Source: Frateuria flava
GTDB lineage: Bacteria > Pseudomonadota > Gammaproteobacteria > Xanthomonadales > Rhodanobacteraceae
Reading direction: 5' to 3'
DNA: 64,000 nucleotides
Assembly (NCBI RefSeq): GCF_017837635.1
Contig: NZ_JAGJRS010000021.1
Span: forward strand, 248,001 to 312,000
The notes under the pieces: model-generated
Seen by the model: only the letters and a program-made list of their open reading frames with translations
Told to the model about the DNA's origin: nothing
The model's database searches: none
Translations under genes and position numbers: made by a program
Shown here: positions 26,510-35,300 of the stretch, in pieces
How the letters are laid out: each line of letters starts with the position of its first letter
Position numbering within the stretch: position 1 is the stretch's first letter

Positions 26510-27304
26510 ATGGATACCGATCCGACTCCCGCCCGCGATCCCTGGCGTCCCGTGCGCTACCTGTGGCGGGTGCCGCTGCTGGTGCTGCACGTGCTGCTGG
26601 GCATCCTGTTGTGCGCGCTGATCCTGAGCTGGAACAGGCACCGCGTGATGGTCGACGGACGCGAGCCGTTCGCCCATCGCATGATCCGCTGGTGGTCGAC
26701 CATGCTGATGCGCATCTTCGGGCTGCGCTCGGTGCGCGTGGGCAAGCCGCTGCCCGATCCGGTCCTGTTCGTCGCCAACCACACCTCGTGGATCGACATC
26801 GAGCTGCTGCACAGCCAGCGGGCCGCCTGCTTCGTGGCCAAGGCCGAGATCGCGCGCTGGCCGCTGGTTGGCTGGATGGCGGCGACCGGCGGCACGATCT
26901 TCCACCGCCGCGGCAGCAACCATTCGCTGGCGGCAGTGATGCAGGCGATGGTCGAGCGGCTGCGCGGCGGCCGTTCGGTAGCGGTGTTCCCCGAGGGTGG
27001 CACCGGCCACAACGGCGTGCTGAAGGTGTTCCACGCGCGCATCTTCCAGGCCGCGCTGGATGCGCAGGTGCCGGTGCAGCCGGTGGCGCTGCGCTTCGCG
27101 CGCGACGGCAAGCGGGTGGTCGATGCCGGCTTCCGCGAAGGGGAGAACTTCATGGGCAACCTGCTGCGCATGCTGGGCGAAGCGCCGCTGGACGCCGAGG
27201 TGCATTTTCTCGCCCCCGTGCCGGCCATGCCCGATGCGCGCCGGCGCATGGCCGAGCTGTCGCGCGAGCGCATAGGCGTCGCACTGGAAGATGCCCACGC
27301 ATGA
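26510..27304 (+). CDS. 1-acyl-glycerol-3-phosphate acyltransferase-like (PlsC family)
   Basis: A 264-residue membrane-associated acyltransferase with a hydrophobic helix (about 20-41). The PlsC motif I NHTSWID gives catalytic His91 and Asp96, and motif III is FPEGGTG (160-166); the FHRRGSN region supplies motif II. Enzymes of this type add the sn-2 acyl chain in phospholipid synthesis, or acylate other lipids in specialised versions. Its stop overlaps the start of a YheT-like hydrolase by 4 bases, so the two act together, perhaps in lipid turnover. Whether this is the main PlsC of the cell cannot be decided from the window. Confidence 0.9.
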   Translation: MDTDPTPARDPWRPVRYLWRVPLLVLHVLLGILLCALILSWNRHRVMVDGREPFAHRMIRWWSTMLMRIFGLRSVRVGKPLPDPVLFVANHTSWIDIELLHSQRAACFVAKAEIARWPLVGWMAATGGTIFHRRGSNHSLAAVMQAMVERLRGGRSVAVFPEGGTGHNGVLKVFHARIFQAALDAQVPVQPVALRFARDGKRVVDAGFREGENFMGNLLRMLGEAPLDAEVHFLAPVPAMPDARRRMAELSRERIGVALEDAHA

Positions 27305-28314
27305 GCGAGCTGCCGCGCGGAAAGGATTTCCGTCCCCCCTGGCCGCTGACCAGCGGCCATCTCCAGACCATGCTCTCCTCCAGCGGCGTGCGCCGGCTGC
27401 TGCTGCCCGCGAGCGCGCGCGAAGTGCTCGAGGGCGCCGAACCGGTGCTGGTCGACGGCGGCGAGGGCGTACGCCTGACCGGCGCGTTCACCGCGCAGCG
27501 CACCGGTGGCGCCTCGCGGGGGCTGGCGGTGCTGTTCCACGGCTGGGAAGGCAGCGTCGATTCCACCTATGTGCTGCAGACTGGCAGCCGCCTGCTGCGT
27601 GACGGCTGGGACGTGTTCCGGCTCAACTTCCGCGACCACGGCGCTAGCCATCACCTCAACGAGGCGCTGTTCCACTCCTGCCGCATCGATGAGGTGGTGC
27701 ACTCGCTGCGCGACATCGTGCGCCGGTGGCCACGGCCGGTCACCGCGCTGGCCGGTTTCTCGCTGGGCGGCAACTTTGCCTTGCGCGCGGCGTTGCGTGC
27801 ACCGCACGCGGGCATCGGGCTGGACTACGCGCTGGCCGTGTGCCCGATCATCGACCCTGGCGAAGGCCTGTTCTCGCTGGAGAAGAGCGCGCCCTGGTTC
27901 TACCAGGCGTACTTCATGCGCAAGTGGCGGCAGTCGCTGAAGGCCAAGCAACAGGCCTTCCCGCAGCGGCAGTACTTCGAGCTCGCCGAGCTCAAGCAGA
28001 GCCTGCGCGGGCTGACCGAGTCGCTGGTGCTGCGGCACACCGACTTCGAATCGCTCGAGGCGTACCTGGACGGCTATTCGGTAGCGCGCGATGCGCTGGC
28101 CGGCCTGGACATCCCGGCCACCATCCTCACCGCGCGCGACGATCCGGTCATCCCCGTGGGTGCGTTCGAGCAGCTTGAGCTGCCGTCGAACATCGAACTG
28201 GACATCGCCGACCATGGCGGCCACTGCGGGTTCATCCGCGGCGCCGACATGGTCAGTTTCACCGACGAATACATCGCCGCACGCTTCAACGCCATCACGA
28301 CGCGCTCCCCGTAG
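27301..28314 (+). CDS. YheT-family alpha/beta hydrolase
   Basis: A 337-residue alpha/beta-hydrolase of the YheT/EMB8 group. The N-terminus FRPPWPLTSGHLQTML is the family's signature. The oxyanion region is VLFHGWEGS (78-86), the nucleophile is Ser154 in GFSLGGN, and the acid and base lie in TARDDPVIP and DHGGHCGF. The ATG overlaps the PlsC-like stop (ATGA). The function is probably esterase or lipase activity on an unknown substrate. The coupling to an acyltransferase gene is suggestive of acyl-lipid remodelling, but this is inference. Confidence 0.9.
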   Translation: MSELPRGKDFRPPWPLTSGHLQTMLSSSGVRRLLLPASAREVLEGAEPVLVDGGEGVRLTGAFTAQRTGGASRGLAVLFHGWEGSVDSTYVLQTGSRLLRDGWDVFRLNFRDHGASHHLNEALFHSCRIDEVVHSLRDIVRRWPRPVTALAGFSLGGNFALRAALRAPHAGIGLDYALAVCPIIDPGEGLFSLEKSAPWFYQAYFMRKWRQSLKAKQQAFPQRQYFELAELKQSLRGLTESLVLRHTDFESLEAYLDGYSVARDALAGLDIPATILTARDDPVIPVGAFEQLELPSNIELDIADHGGHCGFIRGADMVSFTDEYIAARFNAITTRSP

Positions 28315-28330
28315 AAGAGCGGGCGCGAGG

Positions 28331-28753
28331 CTAGCGCGCGAACAGCCGCGCGGGATCGGCGAACGCCTTGAACTCCAGCGCGTTGCCGCACGGATCGAGC
28401 AGGAACATGGTGGCCTGTTCGCCCGGCTGGCCGCGGAAGCGGATGTGCGGCTCGACGACGAAGCGGGTGTCGGCCGCGCGCAGGCGATCGGCCAACGCCT
28501 GCCAGGCGTCCATCGGCAGCACCAGGCCGAAATGGCGCACCGGCACGGCGTCGCCGTCGACGTCGTGCGCGGCCACGTCGCGCGCTTCGTCCGGGGCCAG
28601 GTGCGCGACGATCTGGTGGCCGTGGAAGTCGAAGTCGACCCAGTCGTCGCTGGAACGCCCTTCCGGGCAGCCGAGCAGGCCGCCGTAGAAGGCGCGTGCG
28701 TTCGCCAGCGAGCTGACCGGGAAGGCGAGGTGGAAGGGCGGCAGCGTGCGCAT
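28331..28753 (-). CDS. VOC-superfamily protein
   Basis: A 140-residue vicinal-oxygen-chelate protein. MRTLPPFHLAFPVSSLANARAFYGGLLGCPEGR and DWVDFDFHGHQIVAHLAP form the first module; VRHFGLVLPMDAWQALADRL and TMFLLDPCGNALEFKAF form the second. The paired His (FHLAFPV, FGL) and the C-terminal Glu of ALEFKAF fit a metal centre. The layout resembles glyoxalase/dioxygenase-like proteins often found in gamma-proteobacteria. The start is uncertain: an alternative ATG lies 8 or 10 codons upstream and no clear ribosome site decides between them. It is convergent with the YheT gene. Confidence 0.85.
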   Translation of the reverse strand: MRTLPPFHLAFPVSSLANARAFYGGLLGCPEGRSSDDWVDFDFHGHQIVAHLAPDEARDVAAHDVDGDAVPVRHFGLVLPMDAWQALADRLRAADTRFVVEPHIRFRGQPGEQATMFLLDPCGNALEFKAFADPARLFAR

Positions 28754-28916
28754 GTCTATCTCGCGGGGCGGGGACATCAGCATGAGCGGCGCCGGGCGAA
28801 GGATCAACGCCCACCGTTCACGCCGCCAGGGTCGGTCCGGCGTCATGCTGGCCACCCGACACGCCGCCCGATGACCGCATGCCCGTGATGCACCCGCCCA
28901 CGCGCAGGAGCCCCGC

Positions 28917-29693
28917 ATGGGCATGACGCCGATCCTCGCCGCCACCCTGGGCGGTGCCGCCGGTGCCCTCGCCACGGCACTGGGCACGGTGCCGGCGCTG
29001 TTCGCCAGGAACATCGACCAGCGGACCCAGGACACCATGTTCGGCTTCGGCGCGGGGGTCATGCTGGCGGCCAGCGCCTTCTCGCTGGCGCTGCCGGGCA
29101 TCCACGAAGCCCAGCGGCAGGGGCAGGGGCCGTGGACGGCCGGCGCGCTGGTCGGCGTGGCGATCCTGATCGGGGCGGCCGCGCTGGTGCTGCTCGAGCG
29201 CGTGCTGCCGCACGAGCACTTCATCAAGGGACCCGAGGGGCATCCGTCACTGCGGCTCAAGCGTGCCTGGCTGTTCGTGTTCGCCATCTGCCTGCACAAC
29301 CTGCCCGAGGGCCTGGCGATCGGCGTCGGCTTCGGGCCGGGCGTGGCCCACGGCGTGGCGCTGGCCACCGGCATCGCCATCCAGGACCTGCCCGAGGGGC
29401 TGGTGGTGGCGATGGCGCTGATGGCCGCCGGCTACGGGCGGCGCTGGGCGGTGTCGGTAGGGATGGCCTCGGGCCTGATCGAGCCGGTCGGCGCGCTGGT
29501 CGGCGCCGGCGTGGTGATCGATTACCCGATGCTGCTGCCGGTGGGGCTGGGCTTCGCGGCCGGCGCGATGCTGTTCGTGGTCAGCCACGAGATCATTCCC
29601 GAATCGCACCGGCAGGGACACGAGCATTTCGCCACCGGCGGGTTGATGGTGGGCTTCGTGCTGATGATGCTGCTCGATACCGCGTTCGGTTGA
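28917..29693 (+). CDS. ZIP-family divalent metal transporter
   Basis: A 258-residue inner-membrane transporter of the ZIP family, GufA/ZupT-like, with about eight helices. The metal path motifs are HNLPEG (helix IV) and DLPEG (helix V), in the usual spacing; the second normally reads HNIPEG, so one His is Asp here. A His-containing loop (LPHEHFIKGPEGHP) lies between helices III and IV, and a C-terminal SHEIIPESHRQGHEHF segment can bind metal. Likely substrates are Zn2+, Mn2+ or Fe2+. It is followed by the manganese catalase gene in convergent orientation, which makes manganese worth considering, without proof. Confidence 0.9.
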   Translation: MGMTPILAATLGGAAGALATALGTVPALFARNIDQRTQDTMFGFGAGVMLAASAFSLALPGIHEAQRQGQGPWTAGALVGVAILIGAAALVLLERVLPHEHFIKGPEGHPSLRLKRAWLFVFAICLHNLPEGLAIGVGFGPGVAHGVALATGIAIQDLPEGLVVAMALMAAGYGRRWAVSVGMASGLIEPVGALVGAGVVIDYPMLLPVGLGFAAGAMLFVVSHEIIPESHRQGHEHFATGGLMVGFVLMMLLDTAFG

Positions 29694-29796
29694 AGCACCG
29701 CGCCAGGGCGCCCCTCCGCCCTGCAGTTCAGGTCGCGACGCTCATGCAAGAGCGGTCAAGCGGCAAGGCAGGCGCCTGGACGCTCACCCACGAGCC

Positions 29797-29840
29797 TTCC
29801 CCCGCGCGCGGGGGAAGGTGCCCGAAGGGCGGATGGGGGA
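29797..29840. repeat. CCTTCCCCCGC...GCGGGGGAAGG repeat plus tail (family C)
   Basis: The hairpin CCTTCCCCCGCGCGCGGGGGAAGG is followed by GTGCCCGAAGGGCGGATGGGG, the same tail as at 6190-6216. It lies between the convergent ZIP transporter and catalase genes. Confidence 0.75.
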
Positions 29841-29859
29841 AGCCCTGCGGAGATGCGCG

Positions 29860-30756
29860 TTAGTGGCGGGTGCCCTGCGGCTGGCCACCACTGCGGCCCA
29901 GGTCGGCGCCGGTCTCCGGGTTGATCGACGGATTGGAGCGCGTGCGCTGGGCCATCTGCGTCAGCACCGAGCGCTGCTGGTCGGTCATGCCCACCTCCGG
30001 CAGGCCGCTGCCGCCGTCCATCGCCAGCATCTTTTCGCGGTCGCTGACGAACTGGAAGTTGTCGTCGCTGTTCCACGGCCCGCGCATGTCGCCCTCCCCC
30101 TGCGAGGTGTTGACGTACATGTTGGCGAACTCCGGCTTGCCCGGCAGCTTGCCCGGCGGGAAGTTCGGCTCGATCGCGTAGAGCGCCTTCTCGAACGATT
30201 GCTGGTGGGCGATCTCGCGGGTCATCAGGAAACCCAGCGCCTCGCGCACGCCGGCATCGGCGGTGACGTTGATCAGCCGCTCGTAGATGATCTTGGCGCG
30301 CGCCTCGGCGGCGATGTTCGAGCGCAGGTCGGCGGTGGGCTCACCGATCGAATCGATGTACCCGGCCGTCCACAACTGGCCGCCGGAGTTGGTCAGCGCC
30401 GGCCCGCCGCCGTAGAGCACCTGGGTCACGTGCGAGTCGTTGCCGGCGCCCTGCAGCTCGCGGAACATCTGCGCCTGTTCCTCGGCGCCTTCGGCGAGCT
30501 TGCCCTTGCCACCCTTGTTGAGCATGCCCACGATGGTGCCGATGACCTCCAGGTGGCTCAGTTCCTCGGTGGCGATGTCCAGCAGCATGTCCTTGCGACC
30601 GGGGTCGTCCTCGGCCAGCGCCTGGGTGAAGTAGCGCATCGCCGCGGCCAGCTCGCCCTGCGGGCCGCCGAATTGTTCGAGCATGAGGTTGGCGAGTGCC
30701 GGATTGCATTCGGAAACCCGCACCGTGTACTGCAGGCGTTTGTTGTGAGCGAACAT
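29860..30756 (-). CDS. Manganese catalase
   Basis: A non-haem, dimanganese catalase of the ferritin-like family that removes hydrogen peroxide in the cytoplasm. The 298 residues match the family. The five expected metal ligands can be placed: Glu35, Glu65 and His68 (ATEELSHLE), Glu151 (AAEARAKIIYE) and His184 (REIAHQQSF). The C-terminal tail is Gly/Gln/Pro-rich (about 255-298), as in spore- or envelope-associated homologues. The start MFAHNKRLQY follows AAGGA. It is followed by a repeat and convergent with a ZIP metal transporter. Confidence 0.94.
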   Translation of the reverse strand: MFAHNKRLQYTVRVSECNPALANLMLEQFGGPQGELAAAMRYFTQALAEDDPGRKDMLLDIATEELSHLEVIGTIVGMLNKGGKGKLAEGAEEQAQMFRELQGAGNDSHVTQVLYGGGPALTNSGGQLWTAGYIDSIGEPTADLRSNIAAEARAKIIYERLINVTADAGVREALGFLMTREIAHQQSFEKALYAIEPNFPPGKLPGKPEFANMYVNTSQGEGDMRGPWNSDDNFQFVSDREKMLAMDGGSGLPEVGMTDQQRSVLTQMAQRTRSNPSINPETGADLGRSGGQPQGTRH

Positions 30757-30999
30757 GAGGGGTCCTTGTCGTCTGCGGAGGGAGACGACCGGCACGGAGC
30801 ACCGGCCGCGAGGGTCTCCGAGAGCGGCAAGAACCGTGCCCTTGGCAGCGGCACGGGTTGTGGCTGTTTGCCGGATCGGTACGGCGCAAGATTTGCGCTC
30901 GGCTGCAACATTTGCAGCGCGGCCTTGCGCTTCTCCCCGCCGAGGAGCGGGGGGTGTGAGGGCTTGAGTGCGCGGGAAGGCGAGCGTGGGCGCAGCCGC

Positions 31000-32475
31000 T
31001 CAGTCGGCCGATACGCAGCGTGTGCGCGCCCACTCGCGCAAGGTCTGCACCTGCTCGCGCATCAGCACCGACAACGGCCGCGTCTGCTCCAGCGCGCGGC
31101 ACAGTGCGGCCTGGTCCGGCGGCACGCCGCTGCCGGCGGTGTCGTACAGCGCACTGACGATGGCCTGCTCGATCTCGGCGCCGGAGAAGCCTTCGCTCGC
31201 GGTGGCGAGGGCCGGCAGGTCGAACGCCGCCGGGTCCAGCTTGCGCCGCTTCAGGTGCAGCCCGAATACCGCCGCGCGTGCCGCGGGCGAGGGCAGGTCG
31301 ACGAAGAAGATCTCGTCGAAGCGGCCCTTGCGCAGCAACTCCGCCGGCAACTGGTCGACCGCGTTGGCGGTGGCGACCACGAACACCTTGGCCTTGCGCT
31401 CGGCCATCCAGGTGAGCAGGTAGCCGAGCACGCGGCGCGACACGCCGCCGTCCTCGCCGCCGCCGCTGGCCAGACCTTTCTCGATCTCGTCGATCCACAG
31501 CACGCAGGGCGCGAGCAGTTCCACGCTGGCCAGCGCCTCGCGCAGGTTCTTCTCCGTTTCGCCCTGGTACTTGTCGTACAGCGTGCCGAAATCCAGCCGC
31601 ACCAGCGGCACGCCGAAGCCGCCGGCGGTGGCCTTGGCTGCCAGGCTCTTGCCGCAGCCCTGCACGCCCAACAACAGCACGCCCCTGGGCGGATCGAGCG
31701 CCGGCTGCGGATCGAGGAACACCGCGCGGCGGCGCTCGATCCAGGCGTTGAGCCGCGCCACGCCGGCGACGTCAGCGAAGCTCGCGGTGGCGTACTCGTA
31801 GTGCAGCAGGCCGGAGCGGTTGAGCAGGTCGAACTTCGAGCGCATCAGGTCGGGCAGGTCGGCGGCGCCCAGCGCGCCGTCGTTGTAGATCAGCTTGCGC
31901 ACGATCCGTCGCGCGTCCGGTCCGGACAGGCCGACCAGGTTGCGTACCAGCGTGCGTGCGGCATCGCTGTCGACCTCCAGCCGGCGGCCCTGTTCGCGCT
32001 GCCACGCCGCCGCTTCGCCACGCAGGATCCCGGCCAGCTCCTTGATGTCCGGCAGTGCCAGCGGCACGCGCAGGGCCAGCGCTTCCAGCGCCGGCGGCAG
32101 TTCGATCCGGGCGCCGACCAGCACGAGGGTATGCGCGGCGCTGCGCTGGCGCTGCACGATCTCGCGCAACTGGCGCAGGCTCATCGCATAGCCCAGCAGC
32201 GGATGGAAATCGAACAGCAGGTAGACGCCACGCTCCTCGGCGGCGCGGATCGCAGCCAGCGTCGCATCGGCATCCGACGCGATCTCCTGGCCGGCCGGCT
32301 GGGCGAAGTCCAGCCGGCGCAGTCCGTCGGTGAGCGTCCAGCGCCACAGCGGCCGCAACGACTGCGCGATGACGTGGCGAAAGCACTCGATCACGCGTTG
32401 CTCGTCCACCGTCTCGATCACCAGCAACGGCGTGGCCGCGCGGACCAGGGTGGCCAGGTCGTCCAGTTCGCTCAT
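31000..32475 (-). CDS. Ycf46-like AAA+ ATPase
   Basis: A 491-residue cytoplasmic AAA+ ATPase. An N-terminal region (about 1-220) precedes the ATPase core, which has Walker A GVQGCGKS (270-277), Walker B VLWIDE (325-330) with the following IEKGLASG, sensor-1 asparagine in VVATAN, and the arginine-finger region RKGRFDEIFF. The C-terminal lid has SGAEIEQAI. The overall form matches the Ycf46 family known from cyanobacteria, where it influences photosynthesis regulation; in heterotrophs the role is unknown. The start is ATG 32475, just after a GGGGG ribosome site. It is divergent from the sugar-dehydrogenase gene. Confidence 0.88.
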   Translation of the reverse strand: MSELDDLATLVRAATPLLVIETVDEQRVIECFRHVIAQSLRPLWRWTLTDGLRRLDFAQPAGQEIASDADATLAAIRAAEERGVYLLFDFHPLLGYAMSLRQLREIVQRQRSAAHTLVLVGARIELPPALEALALRVPLALPDIKELAGILRGEAAAWQREQGRRLEVDSDAARTLVRNLVGLSGPDARRIVRKLIYNDGALGAADLPDLMRSKFDLLNRSGLLHYEYATASFADVAGVARLNAWIERRRAVFLDPQPALDPPRGVLLLGVQGCGKSLAAKATAGGFGVPLVRLDFGTLYDKYQGETEKNLREALASVELLAPCVLWIDEIEKGLASGGGEDGGVSRRVLGYLLTWMAERKAKVFVVATANAVDQLPAELLRKGRFDEIFFVDLPSPAARAAVFGLHLKRRKLDPAAFDLPALATASEGFSGAEIEQAIVSALYDTAGSGVPPDQAALCRALEQTRPLSVLMREQVQTLREWARTRCVSAD

Positions 32476-32600
32476 GCATCCCCCTTGTGAGGCCGCTACG
32501 GTAGCAGGGGCGACGGCCGGCACCCACCCGGCCAGCCCATCCTTTCCCGCTTCACGGCACCGGCGTTACGCTGGCTCTTCCGCTGCCAAGGAGAGCCGTC

Positions 32601-33689
32601 ATGCGTCTGCTGCTCGTGCTGCTGCTGGCCCTGTCCGTCGCACCCGCCTGGGCGGCTCCCGCGCTCGACCGGCTGGTCCTGCCCAAGGGCTTCCATGTCG
32701 CCGTCTACTCCGACCAGGTCCCGCAGGCGCGCGAACTGGCGGTGGGCGCCAGGGGCACCGTGTTCGTCGGTTCGATGGATGCCGGCAAGGTCTACGCGCT
32801 GACCGACGCCGACCACGACGGCCGTGCGGAGAAGGTGCGCGTGGTCGCCAGCGGGCTGCAGCTGCCGGTTGGCGTGGCCTTCCACCAGGGCGACCTGTAC
32901 GTCTCGGCGGTCAGCCGCATCCTGGTGCTGCGCGACATCGAGAACCACCTGGACGATCCGCCTAAACCCGAGCTGGTCTACGGCAAGTTCCCCACCGAGA
33001 CGCACCACGGCTGGAAGTTCATCGCCTTCGGCCCCGACGGCAAGCTGTACGTGCCGATCGGCGCGCCGTGCAACCTGTGCGACAAGGACAAGGCTTACGC
33101 CAAGCTGACACGCATGAACCCCGACGGCACCGACCTGACCGACGTCGCCTACGGCATCCGCAACACGGTCGGCTTCGACTGGCGGCCCTCGACCGGCAAG
33201 CTGTGGTTCACCGACAACGGCCGCGACATGCTCGGCGACGACGTGCCCAGCGACGAGCTCAATCGGCTCGACCACGTCGGCCAGCATTTCGGCTACCCGT
33301 ACTGCCACCAGGGCGACATCGCCGATCCGGAGTTCGGCAAGGGCCACCCGTGCAAGGACTACGCGCCGCCGGTGCTCAAGCTGGGGCCCCACGTCGCCTC
33401 GCTGGGGCTGCGCTTCTATACCGGCAAGCAGTTCCCGGCGCGCTACCGGGGCGCGCTCTTCATCGCCGAACACGGCTCGTGGAACCGCACGACGAAGTCC
33501 GGCTACCGCGTGATGGTGGTGCGGCTGGACGGGGCCAAAGTCGCCTCCTACGAGCCCTTCATCACCGGCTTCGAGCAGGACGAGCAGGCCTGGGGCCGAC
33601 CGGTGGACGTGCAGCCGTTGCCCGATGGCAGCCTGCTGGTGAGCGATGACACGGCCGGCGCGGTGTATCGCGTGACGTACAAGCGCTGA
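32601..33689 (+). CDS. Secreted soluble sugar (PQQ-dependent or sorbosone-type) dehydrogenase
   Basis: A 362-residue periplasmic protein: signal peptide 1-18 (MRLLLVLLLALSVAPAWA) and a six-bladed propeller of the GdhB/L-sorbosone dehydrogenase group. Visible features are LPKGFHVAVYSDQVPQARELAVG, HHGWKFIAFGPDGKLYVPIGAPCNLC, and EHGSWNR near the end. The cysteines in APCNLC and in YCHQGD/HPC suggest disulphides. Members oxidise sugars with PQQ or a similar cofactor; the real substrate cannot be read. ATG 32601 follows AAGGAG. It is divergent from the AAA ATPase and precedes a repeat pair. Confidence 0.88.
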   Translation: MRLLLVLLLALSVAPAWAAPALDRLVLPKGFHVAVYSDQVPQARELAVGARGTVFVGSMDAGKVYALTDADHDGRAEKVRVVASGLQLPVGVAFHQGDLYVSAVSRILVLRDIENHLDDPPKPELVYGKFPTETHHGWKFIAFGPDGKLYVPIGAPCNLCDKDKAYAKLTRMNPDGTDLTDVAYGIRNTVGFDWRPSTGKLWFTDNGRDMLGDDVPSDELNRLDHVGQHFGYPYCHQGDIADPEFGKGHPCKDYAPPVLKLGPHVASLGLRFYTGKQFPARYRGALFIAEHGSWNRTTKSGYRVMVVRLDGAKVASYEPFITGFEQDEQAWGRPVDVQPLPDGSLLVSDDTAGAVYRVTYKR

Positions 33690-33696
33690 AGCTTTT

Positions 33697-33874
33697 CTCC
33701 CTCTCCCCCCGTTTGATAGATGACCGGAGAGGGGCGGGGTGAGGGCCCGGGGCTCGCGGGGGAAGCCTCCTCGTGTCAGGCAGTTGGAGTCGCCTGTGCG
33801 GGACTTGGCCGCTAGGGCTCCCCTCACTCCAACCCTTTCCCCGGAGGGGAGAGGGAGCCGACTTCCCGCAACCT
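33697..33874. repeat. Inverted pair of family B repeats (BIME-like)
   Basis: Two copies face each other: CTCCCTCTCCCCCC...GGAGAGGGGCGGGGTGAGGG with tail GGGGCTCGCGGGGGAAGCC (about 33697-33767), and CCCCTCACTCC...GGAGGGGAGAGGGAG with tail GACTTCCCGCAACCTG (about 33819-33874). Between them lies CCGCTAGGGC, matched by CCGCTAGAGC in the copy at 39898-40064. The unit is longer than the palindromes themselves. Confidence 0.8.
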
Positions 33875-33889
33875 GAGGAGGACCACCCG

Positions 33890-34510
33890 ATGCAACTACG
33901 CAGCAACGACTTCCAGGACGGCCAGCCGATCCCGCGCGAGTGCGCCTTCGGCAAGCCGGGCGATCCGATCGCGCTGTCCGACAACCGCAACCCGCACCTG
34001 GCCTGGCGCGATGCCCCGCCGCGCACGCGCTCGTTCGTGCTGACCTGCGTCGATGGCGACGCGCCCAGCCGCGGCGACGACGTCAACAAGCAAGGCCGCA
34101 CGGTCAGCGCCGACCTGCCCCGCACCGACTTCGTGCACTGGCTGATCGCCGACATTCCGGCCGAATGCGGCGAATTCGGCAACGGTTCGTGCAGCGACGG
34201 CGTCACAGCCCACGGCAAGCGCGCGCCGACCGGGCCGGCCGGCAGCCACCAGGGCGAGAACGACTACAGCGGATGGTTCGCCGCCGACCCCGACATGGCT
34301 GGCACCTACCTCGGCTACGACGGCCCGTGCCCGCCCTGGAACGACGCGCGCGTGCACCGCTACCGTTTCGAACTGCACGCGCTGGACGTTTCCAGCCTGG
34401 GGCTGTCCCCTGGATTCAACCGCGAGCAACTGCAGCAGGCGATGAAAGGCCACGTGCTGGCCAGCGCCGCCCTGACCGGCACTTACGCCATCAACCCGGA
34501 CGCGAAGTGA
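33890..34510 (+). CDS. PEBP/Raf-kinase-inhibitor-like protein (YbhB/YbcL family)
   Basis: A 206-residue phosphatidylethanolamine-binding-protein fold. Typical segments are AWRDAPPRTRSFVLTCVDGDAP, DFVHWLIADIPAEC, and YLGYDGPCPPWNDARVHRYRFELHALD, the last being the conserved pocket region (GPCPP...HRY.F). There is no signal peptide. Members bind small anionic ligands; their physiological role in bacteria is unclear. ATG 33890 follows a strong TGAGGAGGACC ribosome site. The upstream frame, which runs through the repeat, is discarded. Confidence 0.9.
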   Translation: MQLRSNDFQDGQPIPRECAFGKPGDPIALSDNRNPHLAWRDAPPRTRSFVLTCVDGDAPSRGDDVNKQGRTVSADLPRTDFVHWLIADIPAECGEFGNGSCSDGVTAHGKRAPTGPAGSHQGENDYSGWFAADPDMAGTYLGYDGPCPPWNDARVHRYRFELHALDVSSLGLSPGFNREQLQQAMKGHVLASAALTGTYAINPDAK

Positions 34511-34636
34511 ACGGAGGACGCACTGGCACGCGCCTCTTCACGTGCAGATGGCGACCCCTGTGGATGAATGAGACCCATCGGGCCTTGCAGGCCGGCCCAG
34601 GAAGGGGATCGTCTCTCAACCCATGAGGAAGCCGTC

Positions 34637-34792
34637 ATGCTGCATTACGCCATCGTCTTTCTGGTCATCGCGATCATCGCTGCGATCCTCGGTTTCGGCG
34701 GCATCGCCGGCGCGGCCGCAGGCATCGCTAAAATCCTGTTCGTCATCTTCCTGATCCTGGCGATCATCGCCTTCTTCCGCCGCGCCAGCTAA
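34637..34792 (+). CDS. DUF1328 (YtjA) small membrane protein
   Basis: A 51-residue protein consisting of two hydrophobic helices, [21 protein letters not shown] and [19 protein letters not shown], ending RRAS. This is the DUF1328/YtjA family, common in proteobacteria and often seen next to stress genes. ATG 34637 gives the canonical MLHYAIVF start; AGGAAG lies upstream. It begins a run of envelope-associated genes (YqjD-, YqjE-, YqjK-like). Confidence 0.88.
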   Translation: MLHYAIVFLVIAIIAAILGFGGIAGAAAGIAKILFVIFLILAIIAFFRRAS

Positions 34793-34826
34793 AGCGGCGG
34801 CCATCACCACCCTCCGGGAGAACGCC

Positions 34827-35276
34827 ATGAACCCGATCCAGAGCTCGTCCACCCCGCGCGACCCCGGTCACAATCCGGCCGTGCCGAATCCCTCGATGGC
34901 CGCCGACGCCAGCGATGGTGCGCTGGCAGACGCGGGAATCTCGAAGACGCACACCCGCATCGACCAGGGCGCCGAGCGCGTCAAGCAAGCTACCTCCGAT
35001 GCGGTCGAGCGCACCAAGCAGGCGGTCAACCACACCGCCGACAAGGTCGAGGCGGGCGTGCACCGTGCCGCCGACAAGACCGCCGGTGCCGCTCACCGGG
35101 CCAGCGACAAGGCGGCGGACCTAAGCGAGCGCGGTCGCCAGATGCGCGACGAGACGATGGACAAGGCCGAACTGTGGATGGAGCAGGCGCGCGAGTACGT
35201 GCGCGAGAAGCCGATGCAGTCACTCGCCATGGCCGTCGGCGCCGGCTGGCTGCTCGGCCGCATCCTGCGCCGCTGA
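34827..35276 (+). CDS. YqjD/ElaB/DUF883-type protein with LEA-like 11-residue repeats
   Basis: A 149-residue protein with a Pro/Ser-rich N-terminus (1-50), an amphipathic middle (52-106) and a C-terminal glycine-containing membrane anchor REYVREKPMQSLAMAVGAGWLLGRILRR, the hallmark of YqjD/ElaB proteins, which tether ribosomes to the inner membrane in stationary phase in E. coli. The middle consists of five 11-residue units (52-62, 63-73, 74-84, 85-95, 96-106), several ending in D/E-K/R, such as TKQAVNHTADK, VEAGVHRAADK, TAGAAHRASDK. That periodicity is typical of LEA group 3 desiccation proteins. An operon with YqjE-like and YqjK-like genes follows, mirroring yqjD-yqjE-yqjK. Confidence 0.87.
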   Translation: MNPIQSSSTPRDPGHNPAVPNPSMAADASDGALADAGISKTHTRIDQGAERVKQATSDAVERTKQAVNHTADKVEAGVHRAADKTAGAAHRASDKAADLSERGRQMRDETMDKAELWMEQAREYVREKPMQSLAMAVGAGWLLGRILRR

Positions 35277-35300
35277 CACCTTCACTGACGAGTGCCAGGG

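Noticed and set aside
29818..32490. 890-codon plus-strand frame spanning the catalase and AAA ATPase region
   Set aside because: Crosses two clear minus-strand genes and the intergenic repeat, and shows no coherent domain.
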